The notes beneath the pieces were generated by a model, which searched no databases, was not told the DNA's origin, and worked only from the letters and a program-made list of their open reading frames with translations. Of a stretch of 64,000 nt of DNA, positions 32,714 through 41,796 are shown piece after piece; the stretch's first letter is position 1; each line of letters begins with the position of its first letter. The stretch is from positions 142,453 to 206,452 of the forward strand of contig JAHUUJ010000004.1 of the NCBI GenBank assembly GCA_019218365.1, written 5' to 3'. Source of the stretch: Actinomycetaceae bacterium TAE3-ERU4 (GTDB lineage: Bacteria; Actinomycetota; Actinomycetes; Actinomycetales; Actinomycetaceae). The position numbers and the translations under genes are program-made.

Positions 32714-34102
32714 TTAGTGCCTTGCAGCGTCAGCGTTCTTACCGGTAGCTTCGGCGGCAGTGGCCTGCGCCTGTGCAAACGCGTCAGTGTCATCGTCTTC
32801 ACGACCTGGGGTCTTGTAGTCGAACTTGGTAATCATTACGCGGAATACGAAGTAGTAGATTACAGCGTAAATTACACCCAGAATCAACAGCATAATTGGA
32901 CCCTGGAAGTATCCACTGGACATCGCAGCAGACTTGGTGAAGTTAATTGCGTAGTCGATGAAACCAGCAGAGAAGCTGAAGGAGTCCTTGGTTCCCAGAA
33001 TGTTAGTAAGGGCCAACGAGGAACCAGTTAGCGCAGCGTGAACCAGGTAGAGTGGGAAAGCAACGTATGCGAATGCGAATTCCAGCGGTTCTGTAACACC
33101 TGTTAGGAAGGAGGTGAAAGCAACCGAGAACATCAGGGCCATTGTGGCCTGACGCTTCGAGGGCTTCGCAACATGAGCCATTGCTAGTGCAGCTGCTGGG
33201 AGAGCAAACATCATAATCGGGAAGAATCCAGAAGTGAAGTTACCGGTCCAAGCGTTAGTTCCGTCAACACCGCTGAAGAAGCAGGTGATGTCACCGTGTA
33301 GGGTTTCACCCTTAGCGTTGGTGCAGCTACCTAGCTGGAACCACGGAATCGAGTTCCATAGGTGGTGTAGACCGAAAGGAATCAGCAAACGGTTAATGAA
33401 ACCGTAGACAAATCCAACAAATGCCTTTGAAGCGTGCGAAGCGTCAGCAGCACCTGCACTCATTAGCCATCCACCAAGCTTTTCGTTAATTAACCAGTTA
33501 AATGCCGGGTAGATGAAGGACATGAATACACCGAGGAAGAGAGTTACCAGGGAGGTAACAATCGGAACGAAGCGGCGTCCACCGAAGAAAGCCAACCAGT
33601 CCGGTAGCTTAATGCGGTAGTACTTCTGCCAGAGCAAAGCAGCAATAACACCAACGATAATACCTCCAAGAACACCGAAGTTAACTACAGTGTTGGGAAT
33701 ATCGTTAGTAGCAATTTCTTCTACTGCTTTGAAAGCCGGGTCAACTGCTCCCTTGTATTCCTTGTGGGTTCCAAATAGAAGCGGGGACATAGCCTTAGTT
33801 ACTTCGTTGTAGACCAGGTAACCGAATACTGCGGCCACACCGGTTGAACCATCTGATTTACGAGCAAAACCAACTGCTACACCGACCGCAAACAAAAGAG
33901 GTAGGTTACTGAAAACCGCACCACCAGCAGCAGCCATAATTGAGGCAACGTGCTGAATAAAAGGAACCTGAATGCTACCGAGAACATCGGGCTGACCGAT
34001 ACGTAGCAACAGACCTGCAGCGGGCAAGGTAGCGATAGGCAACATTAGTGAACGCCCGAGTCGCTGAGCAAGAGCAAATATCTTGCTGTCCGTTTTAGCC
34101 AT
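32714..34102 (-). CDS. PTS system EIIC component, glucose/N-acetylglucosamine/maltose type
   Basis: Membrane-embedded sugar permease of the phosphotransferase system, Glc superfamily. Family marks are the N-terminal RLGRSLMLPIATLPAAGLLLRIGQPDVL, the GFVYGFINRLLIPFGLHHLWN region and GVTEPLEFAF (sugar-binding Glu). About 8-10 membrane spans and a basic/acidic tail; no EIIB domain is fused. ATG at 34102 (462 residues) with CAGGAG 6 bases before it. EIIB and EIIA are encoded divergently. The TTGACA promoter and a dre-type operator lie upstream. N-acetylglucosamine is the likely substrate by analogy with Streptomyces NagE2. Confidence 0.9.
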   Translation of the reverse strand: MAKTDSKIFALAQRLGRSLMLPIATLPAAGLLLRIGQPDVLGSIQVPFIQHVASIMAAAGGAVFSNLPLLFAVGVAVGFARKSDGSTGVAAVFGYLVYNEVTKAMSPLLFGTHKEYKGAVDPAFKAVEEIATNDIPNTVVNFGVLGGIIVGVIAALLWQKYYRIKLPDWLAFFGGRRFVPIVTSLVTLFLGVFMSFIYPAFNWLINEKLGGWLMSAGAADASHASKAFVGFVYGFINRLLIPFGLHHLWNSIPWFQLGSCTNAKGETLHGDITCFFSGVDGTNAWTGNFTSGFFPIMMFALPAAALAMAHVAKPSKRQATMALMFSVAFTSFLTGVTEPLEFAFAYVAFPLYLVHAALTGSSLALTNILGTKDSFSFSAGFIDYAINFTKSAAMSSGYFQGPIMLLILGVIYAVIYYFVFRVMITKFDYKTPGREDDDTDAFAQAQATAAEATGKNADAARH

Positions 34103-34186
34103 TTTTAACTCCTGAGTTGTTACGAGCGCAGCAGCCTCGCCACGCCCCACGGAACCTCACCGGTAGAAGTTCCGATAGCCCAAACC

Positions 34187-34237
34187 ACTTGTCTGGACCA
34201 CTGACACTAGTTTTGTCTGAAAAGTGACTGATGTCAA
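34187..34237 (-). promoter_or_regulatory. EIIC promoter with dre-like operator
   Basis: TTGACA is read on the minus strand at 34237-34232, with a weak -10 (AAAACT or AAACTA) 17-18 bases on. ACTTGTCTGGACCACT (34187-34202) matches 14 of 16 bases of the Streptomyces DasR dre consensus (ACTGGTCTAGACCACT) and covers the expected start point. Confidence 0.6.
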
Positions 34238-34319
34238 CTAGATACGAGCAAAAACATGCATTTTGTTACAAATCGCGTATGATTTTGGTGAAATCAGCAC
34301 CAATGAAGGAGCTAATTCA

Positions 34320-35045
34320 GTGAAGCATGACCAAATACGCAACTATCTGCGTTCTCTAGTGGAAAATGGGCTGCCGGTAGGTTCTCCCATGCCCTCGGAA
34401 AGACAACTGTGTCAAAAGTTTAATGTCTCCCGAATGACTGTACGTCAAGCCACTGATGCGCTCGTAAATGAAGGCATACTAGAGCGTATTCAAGGAAAAG
34501 GGACTTTCGTTGCGCGCCCTAGAATCGATCTCCAACTTCGCCTCACATCTTTCTCCGAAGAAATGACCAAGCGCGGTCTAACACCATCTTCCAAATTTCT
34601 TTTAGCAGAAGAAACTAAGGCAGACGAAGTTATTGCTTCAGCACTGGAAATTAAAGTTGGCCAGCCTGTTTATCACCTCAAGCGAATTCGTTTAGGTTCT
34701 GGTTTGCCCGTTTCAATTCAAGAAGACTGGATGCCAGTACGAATAGTTCCTAATCTTCTTGACGATGGGCTACCTTCAAGTCTCTACACAAGTTTGAAGC
34801 AGGCAGGCCATACCGCTCAATGGGGTGAAGATACAATCACCGCGAATATTGTCTCTCCTGTTGAAGCAGAACTATTAGGTCTAGATGAACCGGCTGCGGG
34901 TCTTTACGTGACTAGACGTTCTTTCCATAGCGACACCGCTGTTCTATATACAAAAACTCTCTATCGGCATGACCGTTACTCACTTTGGGTGCCAGTGTCT
35001 TCACCCAGTCCTACTGTCCGTTTAATGAAAAATACTTTTAGCTAA
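34320..35045 (+). CDS. GntR/HutC family regulator, DasR-like
   Basis: Sugar-responsive repressor. The winged-helix domain (residues 4-70) has PMPSERQLCQKFNVSRMTVRQATDALVNEGILERIQGKGTFVA. The UTRA ligand domain follows, with LTSFSEEMTKRGLTPSSK and YHLKRIRLGSGLPVSIQEDWMP, the DasR/NagR pattern. I start at the GTG at 34320 (241 residues), with AAGGAG 8 bases upstream. It lies between the divergent EIIC and the EIIB-EIIB-EIIA genes, and two dre-like sites flank it, so it probably represses this PTS and is released by glucosamine-type phosphates. Confidence 0.9.
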   Translation: MKHDQIRNYLRSLVENGLPVGSPMPSERQLCQKFNVSRMTVRQATDALVNEGILERIQGKGTFVARPRIDLQLRLTSFSEEMTKRGLTPSSKFLLAEETKADEVIASALEIKVGQPVYHLKRIRLGSGLPVSIQEDWMPVRIVPNLLDDGLPSSLYTSLKQAGHTAQWGEDTITANIVSPVEAELLGLDEPAAGLYVTRRSFHSDTAVLYTKTLYRHDRYSLWVPVSSPSPTVRLMKNTFS

Positions 35046-35057
35046 GGAGAAGCTCAA

Positions 35058-35312
35058 ATGATTAACCTAGAAAAGATTCTGGCTGGTTTGGGCGGCCCCA
35101 AAAACATAGTGGAAATTGAGCCTTGTATTACTCGCCTACGGGTGGAAGTAGTTGAGGCATCTAAGATAGATTTTGATCTCTTAACATCAAGTGGATGCCA
35201 CGGGATAAGTAGCCACGGCACCGGCATACAGGTAGTTGTTGGCCCTAACGCAGAGCTAATTGCCCACGATTTGTCCGACCTATTAAGCAGCAATCACCTT
35301 GGTGACAACTAG
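35058..35312 (+). CDS. PTS system EIIB component, first paralog
   Basis: An 84-residue free EIIB domain of the glucose superfamily that passes phosphate to the incoming sugar. The phospho-cysteine is in EPCITRLRVEV. GGVGPNA-type C-terminal motif is present (VVVGPNAELIAHDL). It follows the GntR gene by 12 bases, with GGAG before the ATG. Compared with the second EIIB it differs in the middle (SGCHGISSHGTG against AGAFGVVHVGNA), so the two may serve different sugars or act as partners. No EIIC is fused. Confidence 0.93.
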   Translation: MINLEKILAGLGGPKNIVEIEPCITRLRVEVVEASKIDFDLLTSSGCHGISSHGTGIQVVVGPNAELIAHDLSDLLSSNHLGDN

Positions 35313-35341
35313 AGCCAAACATGCTAACTTTGTTGCTAAGT

Positions 35342-35357
35342 GCTGGTCTAGTCCACT
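35342..35357 (+). promoter_or_regulatory. dre-like operator upstream of second EIIB
   Basis: GCTGGTCTAGTCCACT matches 14 of 16 bases of the DasR dre consensus (ACTGGTCTAGACCACT). It implies a second, separately controlled promoter for EIIB2-EIIA. A further palindrome CGCACCTAGGTGCG lies at 35388-35401. Confidence 0.6.
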
Positions 35358-35424
35358 GGGACGTTGACTTCACCGAAAATAAGTAAGCGCACCTAGGTGC
35401 GGACTTTCAAAGGAGAAATAAATT

Positions 35425-35655
35425 ATGAGCCAGGCAGAAGCGCTGTTGAAAGCCCTTGGTGGATGGGACAACATCGAGGACCTCGAGCCCTGCATCACCC
35501 GCTTGCGCGTCGAGCTAAACGATGACTCCGTTGTTGACGAAGCCGCCCTTAAGGCAGCGGGAGCATTCGGTGTTGTTCACGTTGGAAATGCTATTCAGGT
35601 AGTTGTTGGGCCGAATGCTGACACGATTGCCGAGGACATGGAGGACTTGCGTTGA
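35425..35655 (+). CDS. PTS system EIIB component, second paralog
   Basis: A 76-residue EIIB domain with the phospho-cysteine in EPCITRLRVEL. It starts with an ATG preceded by AAGGAG (AAAGGAGAAATAAATT), and its stop overlaps the EIIA start (TTGA), so the two are translationally coupled. Its own dre-like site and 112-base leader set it apart from the first EIIB. It is the more canonical copy. With EIIA and the divergent EIIC it makes up a split glucose/N-acetylglucosamine PTS. Confidence 0.94.
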   Translation: MSQAEALLKALGGWDNIEDLEPCITRLRVELNDDSVVDEAALKAAGAFGVVHVGNAIQVVVGPNADTIAEDMEDLR

Positions 35656-36110
35656 GTACTACTTTCAGTGCTCCCTTAGACGGCACGGTAGTAGCTCTCG
35701 CGGATGTTCCGGACCCGGTTTTTTCGGGTGAGATTGTTGGCCCTGGAGTGGCGATCATTCCCTCTGGAGAAGGCGATGTTACGGTCCTAGCGCCGGTTAA
35801 TGGGAAAATTATTAAGATTCATCCCCACGCTTTTGTCATTCTTTCCGAAGGAGGCGCTGGTGCTCTTGTCCATCTTGGACTTGATACCGTCGCTTTGAAT
35901 GGCGAGGGTTTTACTCTACACCGCGAGAACAAAGCCACTGTCTCTGAGGGTGACCAAATGATTACTTGGAATCCAAGTGAGATTGAGGCTGGGGGACGTA
36001 ACCCTATCGTCCCTATTATTGCGATGGAAAAGAAGAAGGAAAACCTTCGATTCCTAGTAGAAATGGGAACTAAGGTTACCGCTGGAACCCCAATTCTTGA
36101 GGTTGACTGA
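35652..36110 (+). CDS. PTS system EIIA component, glucose type (Crr-like)
   Basis: A 152-residue EIIA domain of the glucose superfamily. The phospho-histidine is in GGAGALVHLGLDTVALNG; the N-terminal region FSAPLDGTVVALADVPDPVFS and the GPGVAIIPSG stretch are typical. It starts with TTG overlapping the EIIB2 stop by 3 bases, so it is coupled. It receives phosphate from HPr (not in this window) and passes it to one or both EIIB proteins. Crr-like proteins also take part in regulation in other bacteria. Confidence 0.95.
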   Translation: MSTTFSAPLDGTVVALADVPDPVFSGEIVGPGVAIIPSGEGDVTVLAPVNGKIIKIHPHAFVILSEGGAGALVHLGLDTVALNGEGFTLHRENKATVSEGDQMITWNPSEIEAGGRNPIVPIIAMEKKKENLRFLVEMGTKVTAGTPILEVD

Positions 36111-36117
36111 TTTTATA

Positions 36118-36155
36118 AAACTAGGGGAGCTAAGTTTAATTAGCTCCCCTAGTTT
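36118..36155. terminator. Bidirectional terminator, EIIA/malQ
   Basis: 16-bp stem AAACTAGGGGAGCTAA / TTAGCTCCCCTAGTTT with a 6-base loop, followed by ATTT on the plus strand and TTTATAAAATC on the minus. Confidence 0.85.
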
Positions 36156-36157
36156 AT

Positions 36158-38299
36158 TTACCTAACTGATTCATTCATGATGTTCATGAGCCAGTTAAAT
36201 TTTTCATTCTTCAAAAGATCCGATACTGTCACTTTGTTTCCTTCTTCATCGGCGAGAGGAACACACCAGTTTGGGTACTCCAGGTGAGTACCGGGCTGAT
36301 TCTGAGGTCGAATCTCACCTACAGCGTCTACAAGCGAAACAGCAGTTAGCAGTGAAGGTGTCCTAGCAATGTACTTATGAAGTGCGGCTATCATTCCTCG
36401 CTCGGAATTATCTCCCTGGTCTAGCAACCCGAGTTCACGCAGACGTTCACGGGTCTGTTCTAGTTCGTGAGCGTCTGCAGCACGAACGTCTTTTACGTCT
36501 TCTGCCAGTAGTCCTAGTTCCTCGCGTAAGTCAGTATGAATCCCGCGTAAATATCCCAAAGTTGGGGGTAAATCATGCGTATTTACTGTTGCGAGTGCGT
36601 TACGTCGATATGCATCCGGGTACAGTAGCTTGCCATCAGGCCCGTGCTCGAACCAGAATACCGATGTCCCCAGGATGCCTCTTGAAGTAAGGTAATCACG
36701 CACCCAGGGTTCGACTGTTCCAAGGTCTTCCCCAATTACAACTACTTCTGCTCGCTGTGCTTCCAGTAGAAGGATACCTACCATCGCCTCATGGTTGTAT
36801 CTAACATAGGTACCGTTCGCTGGTGAATTTCCAGCGGGAATCCACCAGAGTCGGAATAGACCGAGGATATGGTCAATTCGAACTCCCCCAGCATGCGCTA
36901 ATACTGCCTGCAGCATTTGTTTCAGCGGCTCATAACCGCATTCTTCTAGGGCAGTTGGGCTCCATGGCGGTTGTGACCAGTTCTGTCCGTGCTGGTTATA
37001 CATGTCTGGCGGAGCCCCCACCTGGATTCCCGGAGCAAAGTTTTCCGGATTAGACCAAACTGCAGACCCGTGCGGATGAACACCTACTGCCAGGTCATGA
37101 ATAACGCCAATACGCATATTGGATTCACGCGCGAGACGCTGTGCTTGCGCTAGTTGTTCACCGATTATCCATTGCATCCAAATGTAGAACTCAACGCGTG
37201 AAGCGAGCTTTTCTCGTAAGGCCTGTATCTGGGGTGATTTTACGGATAGCTCAGGATTGTCTTGTGGAGAGTAGCCGGCTTCTTCCAGGGCACACCACAA
37301 ACCAAAATCTTGAAGATCTTGTCCCCCTTCTTCTTGGAAACGCACAAATTCGGCTTCGCGGGCAATAGAGCGCGGTGCTTCAAATATCATTTGCAGCGCA
37401 CGTTGTTTGAGTTCCCAAGATTCTTCTCGGTTAATTAACGTTTCTTTTTCCGCTAGGTGTTTACGTGAATTTCGCGAAAGGGCCCTAATTTCTTTTACCT
37501 GTCGGGGAGATAGAGAAGCAACTTCTGGTACCCATTCAGGGCGAATGTATTGCGGATTTACAAAACGCCGAGTAACCGGAAGATAAGGAGAATTTGATAG
37601 CGGTGGAACTGCTTCAGCAGCGTGCAACGGATTCACAAGGAGGAAATCAGCTCCTCTTTGCGCACAAATAGTCGCTAAATCAGCTAAATCTGCGGCATCT
37701 CCTATTCCCCATCCCCAGGATGAAGTAACCGAGTATAACTGGGCTGCTACTCCCCATGCGCGCCCTTTATGAAATGCCGAAGGAGAAATTTCATTTGGAA
37801 CTACAATTAGATGAGCTTTGTGCCAGCTTCCGTCTTCATGATCCGAAACAACGGTGTGATATCCAAGAGGTAGGTTGGCAGGAAGAGCAAAAGTAGCTCG
37901 TCCTGTAAGTTGCCCATCTATCTCCATCGGTTCAACATAAACATCACTTTGAGATAGTTCCCAGCGGCTACCGTCTTCTAGATCAAGGTGTACCCAAACA
38001 CGTGAGCCGTGAGGAACGTGAACCGCAAGACGGGATTCGTGTCCCGCGCGTATTACGGTCGTGGGAGGAAGAACGTTTCGCCATTCTTGCGTTGCTGCAT
38101 TATGTGCTATTTTTTCTAAATCTTCGGGGGTCGGAGAAGTAGGAAAATCAAGTCCCAGAGCTTTAAGGGTACTAATAATTGTTTGGGCGTCTACTTCTCT
38201 GTAGTTACCTGTATAGTCCCAAAAATGGGTTGCTACTCCATAGAGGTCGGCAATTTGTCGTAGCGCTGACAAATCTTCGTAACAAATGTCCTGCGGCAT
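36158..38299 (-). CDS. malQ: 4-alpha-glucanotransferase (amylomaltase)
   Basis: GH77 enzyme that shuffles glucan chains and releases glucose during maltodextrin use. Key stretches are VLAHAGGVRIDHILGLFRLWWIP (nucleophile Asp), VVIGEDLGTVEPWVRDYL (acid Glu) and NTHDLPPTLGY (stabiliser Asp). 713 residues. The N-terminal part is longer than in the plant-type enzymes, as in actinobacterial and E. coli MalQ, with a beta-rich region. The ATG has GGAG 7 bases upstream. It is convergent to the PTS operon; the pairing suggests linked glucan and glucose use. Confidence 0.95.
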   Translation of the reverse strand: MPQDICYEDLSALRQIADLYGVATHFWDYTGNYREVDAQTIISTLKALGLDFPTSPTPEDLEKIAHNAATQEWRNVLPPTTVIRAGHESRLAVHVPHGSRVWVHLDLEDGSRWELSQSDVYVEPMEIDGQLTGRATFALPANLPLGYHTVVSDHEDGSWHKAHLIVVPNEISPSAFHKGRAWGVAAQLYSVTSSWGWGIGDAADLADLATICAQRGADFLLVNPLHAAEAVPPLSNSPYLPVTRRFVNPQYIRPEWVPEVASLSPRQVKEIRALSRNSRKHLAEKETLINREESWELKQRALQMIFEAPRSIAREAEFVRFQEEGGQDLQDFGLWCALEEAGYSPQDNPELSVKSPQIQALREKLASRVEFYIWMQWIIGEQLAQAQRLARESNMRIGVIHDLAVGVHPHGSAVWSNPENFAPGIQVGAPPDMYNQHGQNWSQPPWSPTALEECGYEPLKQMLQAVLAHAGGVRIDHILGLFRLWWIPAGNSPANGTYVRYNHEAMVGILLLEAQRAEVVVIGEDLGTVEPWVRDYLTSRGILGTSVFWFEHGPDGKLLYPDAYRRNALATVNTHDLPPTLGYLRGIHTDLREELGLLAEDVKDVRAADAHELEQTRERLRELGLLDQGDNSERGMIAALHKYIARTPSLLTAVSLVDAVGEIRPQNQPGTHLEYPNWCVPLADEEGNKVTVSDLLKNEKFNWLMNIMNESVR

Positions 38300-38484
38300 T
38301 TAGGCGCTCCATCTTAGTTAGTCTGGTCAAGCTAGTATAACGTGCAATAGGCCTAAATGAGGTTTTGTTATCGCTATCTTTTTTGAGAGATTAATTTTCT
38401 TTTCTAAATAAAGTTTTACTTTTCCAAAATGCTGTTATTCAGCTTAATCTAGCTTTGCGCGCTTAATAGTGTGAGAATGAAAGA

Positions 38485-39441
38485 GTGAGTAATAAGTTAG
38501 GTAATTTTTCCATTCCGACTGTCTATGATGAGCCTTTTTCTAGTCTTTTTAATGTTCTAAATCTAAGCTCATCGAGGGATGCTTCCGATCAGGAAGTGCT
38601 AACCGGAGGTAGTCTCCCGCAGCTTTTCTCCCATGTTTATGGAGGTCAGGTAATAGCCCAAGCAATACTTGCAGCCGCAACAAAAGCCTCACCTTCACGA
38701 GTTGCAAACCCACACTCTATTCATGTGAATTTTATGCGTGCTGGAGATACTCAAAAATCAATTTTCTTTAACGTTTCTTGTCTGCATCGGGGTCGCTCCT
38801 TCGAATCTTTTCAAGTTATTGCTTCACAAGAAGAAAAAGAACTAATGACCTTATTAGTTTCTTTCCAGGAAGTCCAACCCGGTCCTACTTATGAAGTAAC
38901 TAATCCACAGGTCTCCCCTCCTAATGGGATTGTGTCCAATCTTGATATTTTTCGTCTTGTAGATAATCCTGTTGCTAAATTTTTGGGACGTACCAGTTGT
39001 TTTGAGGTCCGACATGTTGATGGTGATCTTTATACAACTACTCGCCGTCCCGGACCTCACCGAGTTTGGATAAAACCACGCGTTTGTCTTCCAGAAATTT
39101 CCCAAATAGTTTCTCGTGCTTTGCTCGCATACGTAGTTGACCAGTTAATTAGTGAGCCGTTACTACGTTCTCTAGGGCTATGCTGGACTACTCCAGGGCT
39201 TGCTCTTGCCTCTTTAGATCATGCAATGTGGTTCCATCATGACGTAAATATAAATGATTGGCATTTAATTGATTTATCCTGCGCTTTTGCCGGTGGTTCA
39301 CGGGGCCTTTCTCAGGGGAAAATCTATAATTCTGAGGGAACTTTAGTCAGCTCTCTAGCTCAAGAAGCAATGGTACGAATTGCTGACAATGCCGGAAAAT
39401 GGGCATTTGATGGAAAAGGAATTGAAATAAAAAGTTCTTAA
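38485..39441 (+). CDS. tesB: Acyl-CoA thioesterase II
   Basis: Double hotdog-fold thioesterase that hydrolyses medium- and long-chain acyl-CoA. The family features are GGQVIAQAILAA (first hotdog), SIHVNFMRAGDTQKSIFFNVSCLHRGRSFESFQVIA and LALASLDHAMWFHHDVNINDWHLIDLSCAFAGGSRGLSQGKIYNSEG (catalytic Asp in SLDHAMWFH). 318 residues. It starts with GTG and has no ribosome site. A 21-bp hairpin follows. It may balance acyl-CoA with the ligase at 1810, but the genes are far apart. Confidence 0.93.
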   Translation: MSNKLGNFSIPTVYDEPFSSLFNVLNLSSSRDASDQEVLTGGSLPQLFSHVYGGQVIAQAILAAATKASPSRVANPHSIHVNFMRAGDTQKSIFFNVSCLHRGRSFESFQVIASQEEKELMTLLVSFQEVQPGPTYEVTNPQVSPPNGIVSNLDIFRLVDNPVAKFLGRTSCFEVRHVDGDLYTTTRRPGPHRVWIKPRVCLPEISQIVSRALLAYVVDQLISEPLLRSLGLCWTTPGLALASLDHAMWFHHDVNINDWHLIDLSCAFAGGSRGLSQGKIYNSEGTLVSSLAQEAMVRIADNAGKWAFDGKGIEIKSS

Positions 39442-39450
39442 TTTTATACA

Positions 39451-39496
39451 ATAATTAGTTTTGCCCCAGCCTTGTGGCTGGGGCAAAACTAATTAT
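39451..39496. terminator. Bidirectional terminator, tesB/ettA
   Basis: Perfect 21-bp stem (39451-39471 with 39476-39496, core TTTTGCCCCAGCC) and a TTGT loop between convergent genes. Confidence 0.88.
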
Positions 39497-39498
39497 CA

Positions 39499-41181
39499 CT
39501 AGTCGCGAGTTAACTTACGATGAGTAACCCGGTGAGGACGGGCTGCCTCCGCACCTAAGCGCTCAATTTTGTTCTTTTCATAGGATTCAAAGTTACCTTC
39601 GAACCAGTACCAAGATGCTGGGTTTTCATCTGTTCCTTCATAGGCCAAGATATGCGTCGCAACACGGTCTAGGAACCAACGATCGTGGGTGATAACCACT
39701 GCACAACCGGGGAACTCTAAGAGCGCGTTTTCTAGCGAGCTTAAAGTTTCCACATCTAGATCGTTAGTTGGTTCGTCCAAAAGTAATAAGTTTCCCCCCT
39801 GCTTCAGTGTTAAAGCTAGGTTCAAACGGTTACGTTCACCACCGGAAAGAACTCCAGATGGCTTTTGCTGGTCTGGCCCCTTAAAACCGAAGGCAGAAAC
39901 ATAAGCACGTGAAGGCATCTCGACGTTTCCAACCTTGATGTAGTCAAGTCCATCTGAGACAACTTCCCAAACGGTCTTTTCGGGATCAATACCGGCACGA
40001 GTCTGGTCGACATAGGATATTTTTACAGTATCACCTACGGTAAGTTCACCATTGTCTAGAGGCTCAAGCCCGACCATTGTTTTGAACAAAGTAGTCTTTC
40101 CAACACCATTAGGACCAATTATCCCAACGATTCCGTTGCGGGGAAGAGAGAAGTTGAGGTCTTCAATCAAGACCCTATCGTCAAATCCCTTCTTCAAATC
40201 TTTAGCTTCCAATACAACCGTTCCCAAACGTGGGCCAGGTGGAATCTGAATTTCTTCGAAGTCTAGTTTACGAGTACGCTCTGCTTCCGCTGCCATTTCT
40301 TCATACCGTGCCAGACGAGCCTTTGATTTAGCCTGCCGTCCCTTGGCATTAGAACGAACCCATTCGAGTTCTTCCTTCAGACGCTTTGCGAGTTTGGCAT
40401 CTTTCTTTCCCTGTACCTGCAAACGCGCTTCCTTCTTTTCCAAGTAAGTGGAATAGTTCCCTTCATAGGGGTAAAGGCGTCCGCGATCAACTTCCGCAAT
40501 CCACTCAGCTACGTGATCCAAGAAGTAACGGTCGTGGGTTACAGCAATTACGGCTCCGGGATAAGATTCTAGGTGCTGCTCTAGCCAGAGAACAGATTCG
40601 GCATCTAGATGGTTGGTGGGTTCATCTAGCAGCAATAAATCTGGTTGCTCGAGCAGTAGCTTACAAAGTGCTACACGGCGACGCTCACCGCCTGACAATA
40701 CCTTCACATCTGCATCTGGCGGAGGGCAACGAAGTGCATCCATTGCTTGCTCTAGCTGCGAGTCTAAGTCCCATGCATTGGCCGCATCAATCTGTTCTTG
40801 AAGCTTTCCCATTTCTTCCATGAGAGCATCAAAATCAGCATCCGGTTCACACATGAGAGCAGAGATTTCATTGTAACGGTCAAGCTTTGCTTTAATTTCC
40901 GCCACGCCTTCTTCAACGTTACCCAATACAGTTTTTTCCTCGTTTAGAGGTGGTTCCTGCATCAAGATTCCAACAGTGTAACCGGGACTTAGGCGAGCCT
41001 CCCCATTAGAAGGAGTATCCAATCCTGCCATAATTTTCAGAATTGATGACTTACCAGCCCCGTTAGGGCCGACCATACCGATTTTTGCGCCCGGTAAGAA
41101 AGCCATAGTTACGTCGTCAAGAATTACCTTATCGCCGTGAGCTTTTCGTGCACGGACCATGGAATAAATAAATTCAGCCAC
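39499..41181 (-). CDS. ettA: Energy-dependent translational throttle protein EttA (ABC-F)
   Basis: Cytoplasmic ribosome-binding ABC-F ATPase. Two ATP cassettes: Walker A GPNGAGKS and GPNGVGKT, signature LSGGERRRVALCKLLLEQPDLLLLDEPTNHLD and LSGGERNRLNLALTLKQGGNLLLLDEPTNDLD. The interdomain linker (YEGNYSTYLEKKEARLQVQGKKDAKLAKRLKEELEW) is the EttA type with an arm insertion in the first domain. 560 residues. GTG start with GGAG 4 bases before it. Convergent to tesB. The ssb-surface protein genes lie upstream on the same strand with a 98-base gap. Confidence 0.95.
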   Translation of the reverse strand: MAEFIYSMVRARKAHGDKVILDDVTMAFLPGAKIGMVGPNGAGKSSILKIMAGLDTPSNGEARLSPGYTVGILMQEPPLNEEKTVLGNVEEGVAEIKAKLDRYNEISALMCEPDADFDALMEEMGKLQEQIDAANAWDLDSQLEQAMDALRCPPPDADVKVLSGGERRRVALCKLLLEQPDLLLLDEPTNHLDAESVLWLEQHLESYPGAVIAVTHDRYFLDHVAEWIAEVDRGRLYPYEGNYSTYLEKKEARLQVQGKKDAKLAKRLKEELEWVRSNAKGRQAKSKARLARYEEMAAEAERTRKLDFEEIQIPPGPRLGTVVLEAKDLKKGFDDRVLIEDLNFSLPRNGIVGIIGPNGVGKTTLFKTMVGLEPLDNGELTVGDTVKISYVDQTRAGIDPEKTVWEVVSDGLDYIKVGNVEMPSRAYVSAFGFKGPDQQKPSGVLSGGERNRLNLALTLKQGGNLLLLDEPTNDLDVETLSSLENALLEFPGCAVVITHDRWFLDRVATHILAYEGTDENPASWYWFEGNFESYEKNKIERLGAEAARPHRVTHRKLTRD

Positions 41182-41279
41182 GGTTCTCCAATGATTTTAG
41201 ATTTCAAATACCGTTTCTATTGTACGTGCTGTTTACTAGCAACGATAGCGGCGAGCCTGTGGTATTAGCCTTTCTTAGT

Positions 41280-41774
41280 TCAAAAAGGCGCTTCTTCTCC
41301 TATTAGTAGCTCTTCACCAGTAACTATCTCATACTCTCCAGATTCTAAAAGCGCTATTTTCTTTTCTTTTTCTTCATTTTCCCCGGTGATAGCCGCTTTC
41401 TCTTGGGTTTCGAAAGATTGTGCACGGAAGGTCATGCAATGGTTTAAATCCGCACCTACAGCACTGGCTACTAAAAAGAGACTAGCTCGATTCTGCCCGG
41501 TTAAAGTATCGGCCCATTCTTCTTGACCAATTCTTCCAACGCTAAGCACCGGATCTCCTTTCTTTATGGAATGGTAGACGTTCATTCCCAAGCGACCCCA
41601 ACATTTAACAGTTACCCACTGTGATTCTCTTTCTACCCAATTGCCTTCTCTATCCCGATATGAGTCACTAACTCCTAACCTGAATTTACAACCAATTGGA
41701 TCCTTGGAATCTTTACGAGTAATCCGTTCCGGAGAAGATCCCACGAATCCACGCAAGGTCACATAATTATTCAT
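41280..41774 (-). CDS. ssb: Single-stranded DNA-binding protein
   Basis: OB-fold ssDNA-binding protein, 164 residues. The N-terminal domain (NYVTLRGFVGSSPERI, VKCWGRLGMNVYHSIKKGDPVLSVGRI) is complete. The C-terminus is acidic and ends in EEAPF, close to the usual D-D-D-I-P-F partner-binding tip but with Ala for Ile-like residue. It starts 22 bases after the stop of a sortase-anchored protein. It may be a second SSB rather than the main replication copy, since the main one normally sits with rpsF and rpsR, which are not here. Downstream gene ettA is 98 bases away. Confidence 0.9.
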   Translation of the reverse strand: MNNYVTLRGFVGSSPERITRKDSKDPIGCKFRLGVSDSYRDREGNWVERESQWVTVKCWGRLGMNVYHSIKKGDPVLSVGRIGQEEWADTLTGQNRASLFLVASAVGADLNHCMTFRAQSFETQEKAAITGENEEKEKKIALLESGEYEIVTGEELLIGEEAPF

Positions 41775-41796
41775 GATTTTTCCTTTTCTTTTTAGA

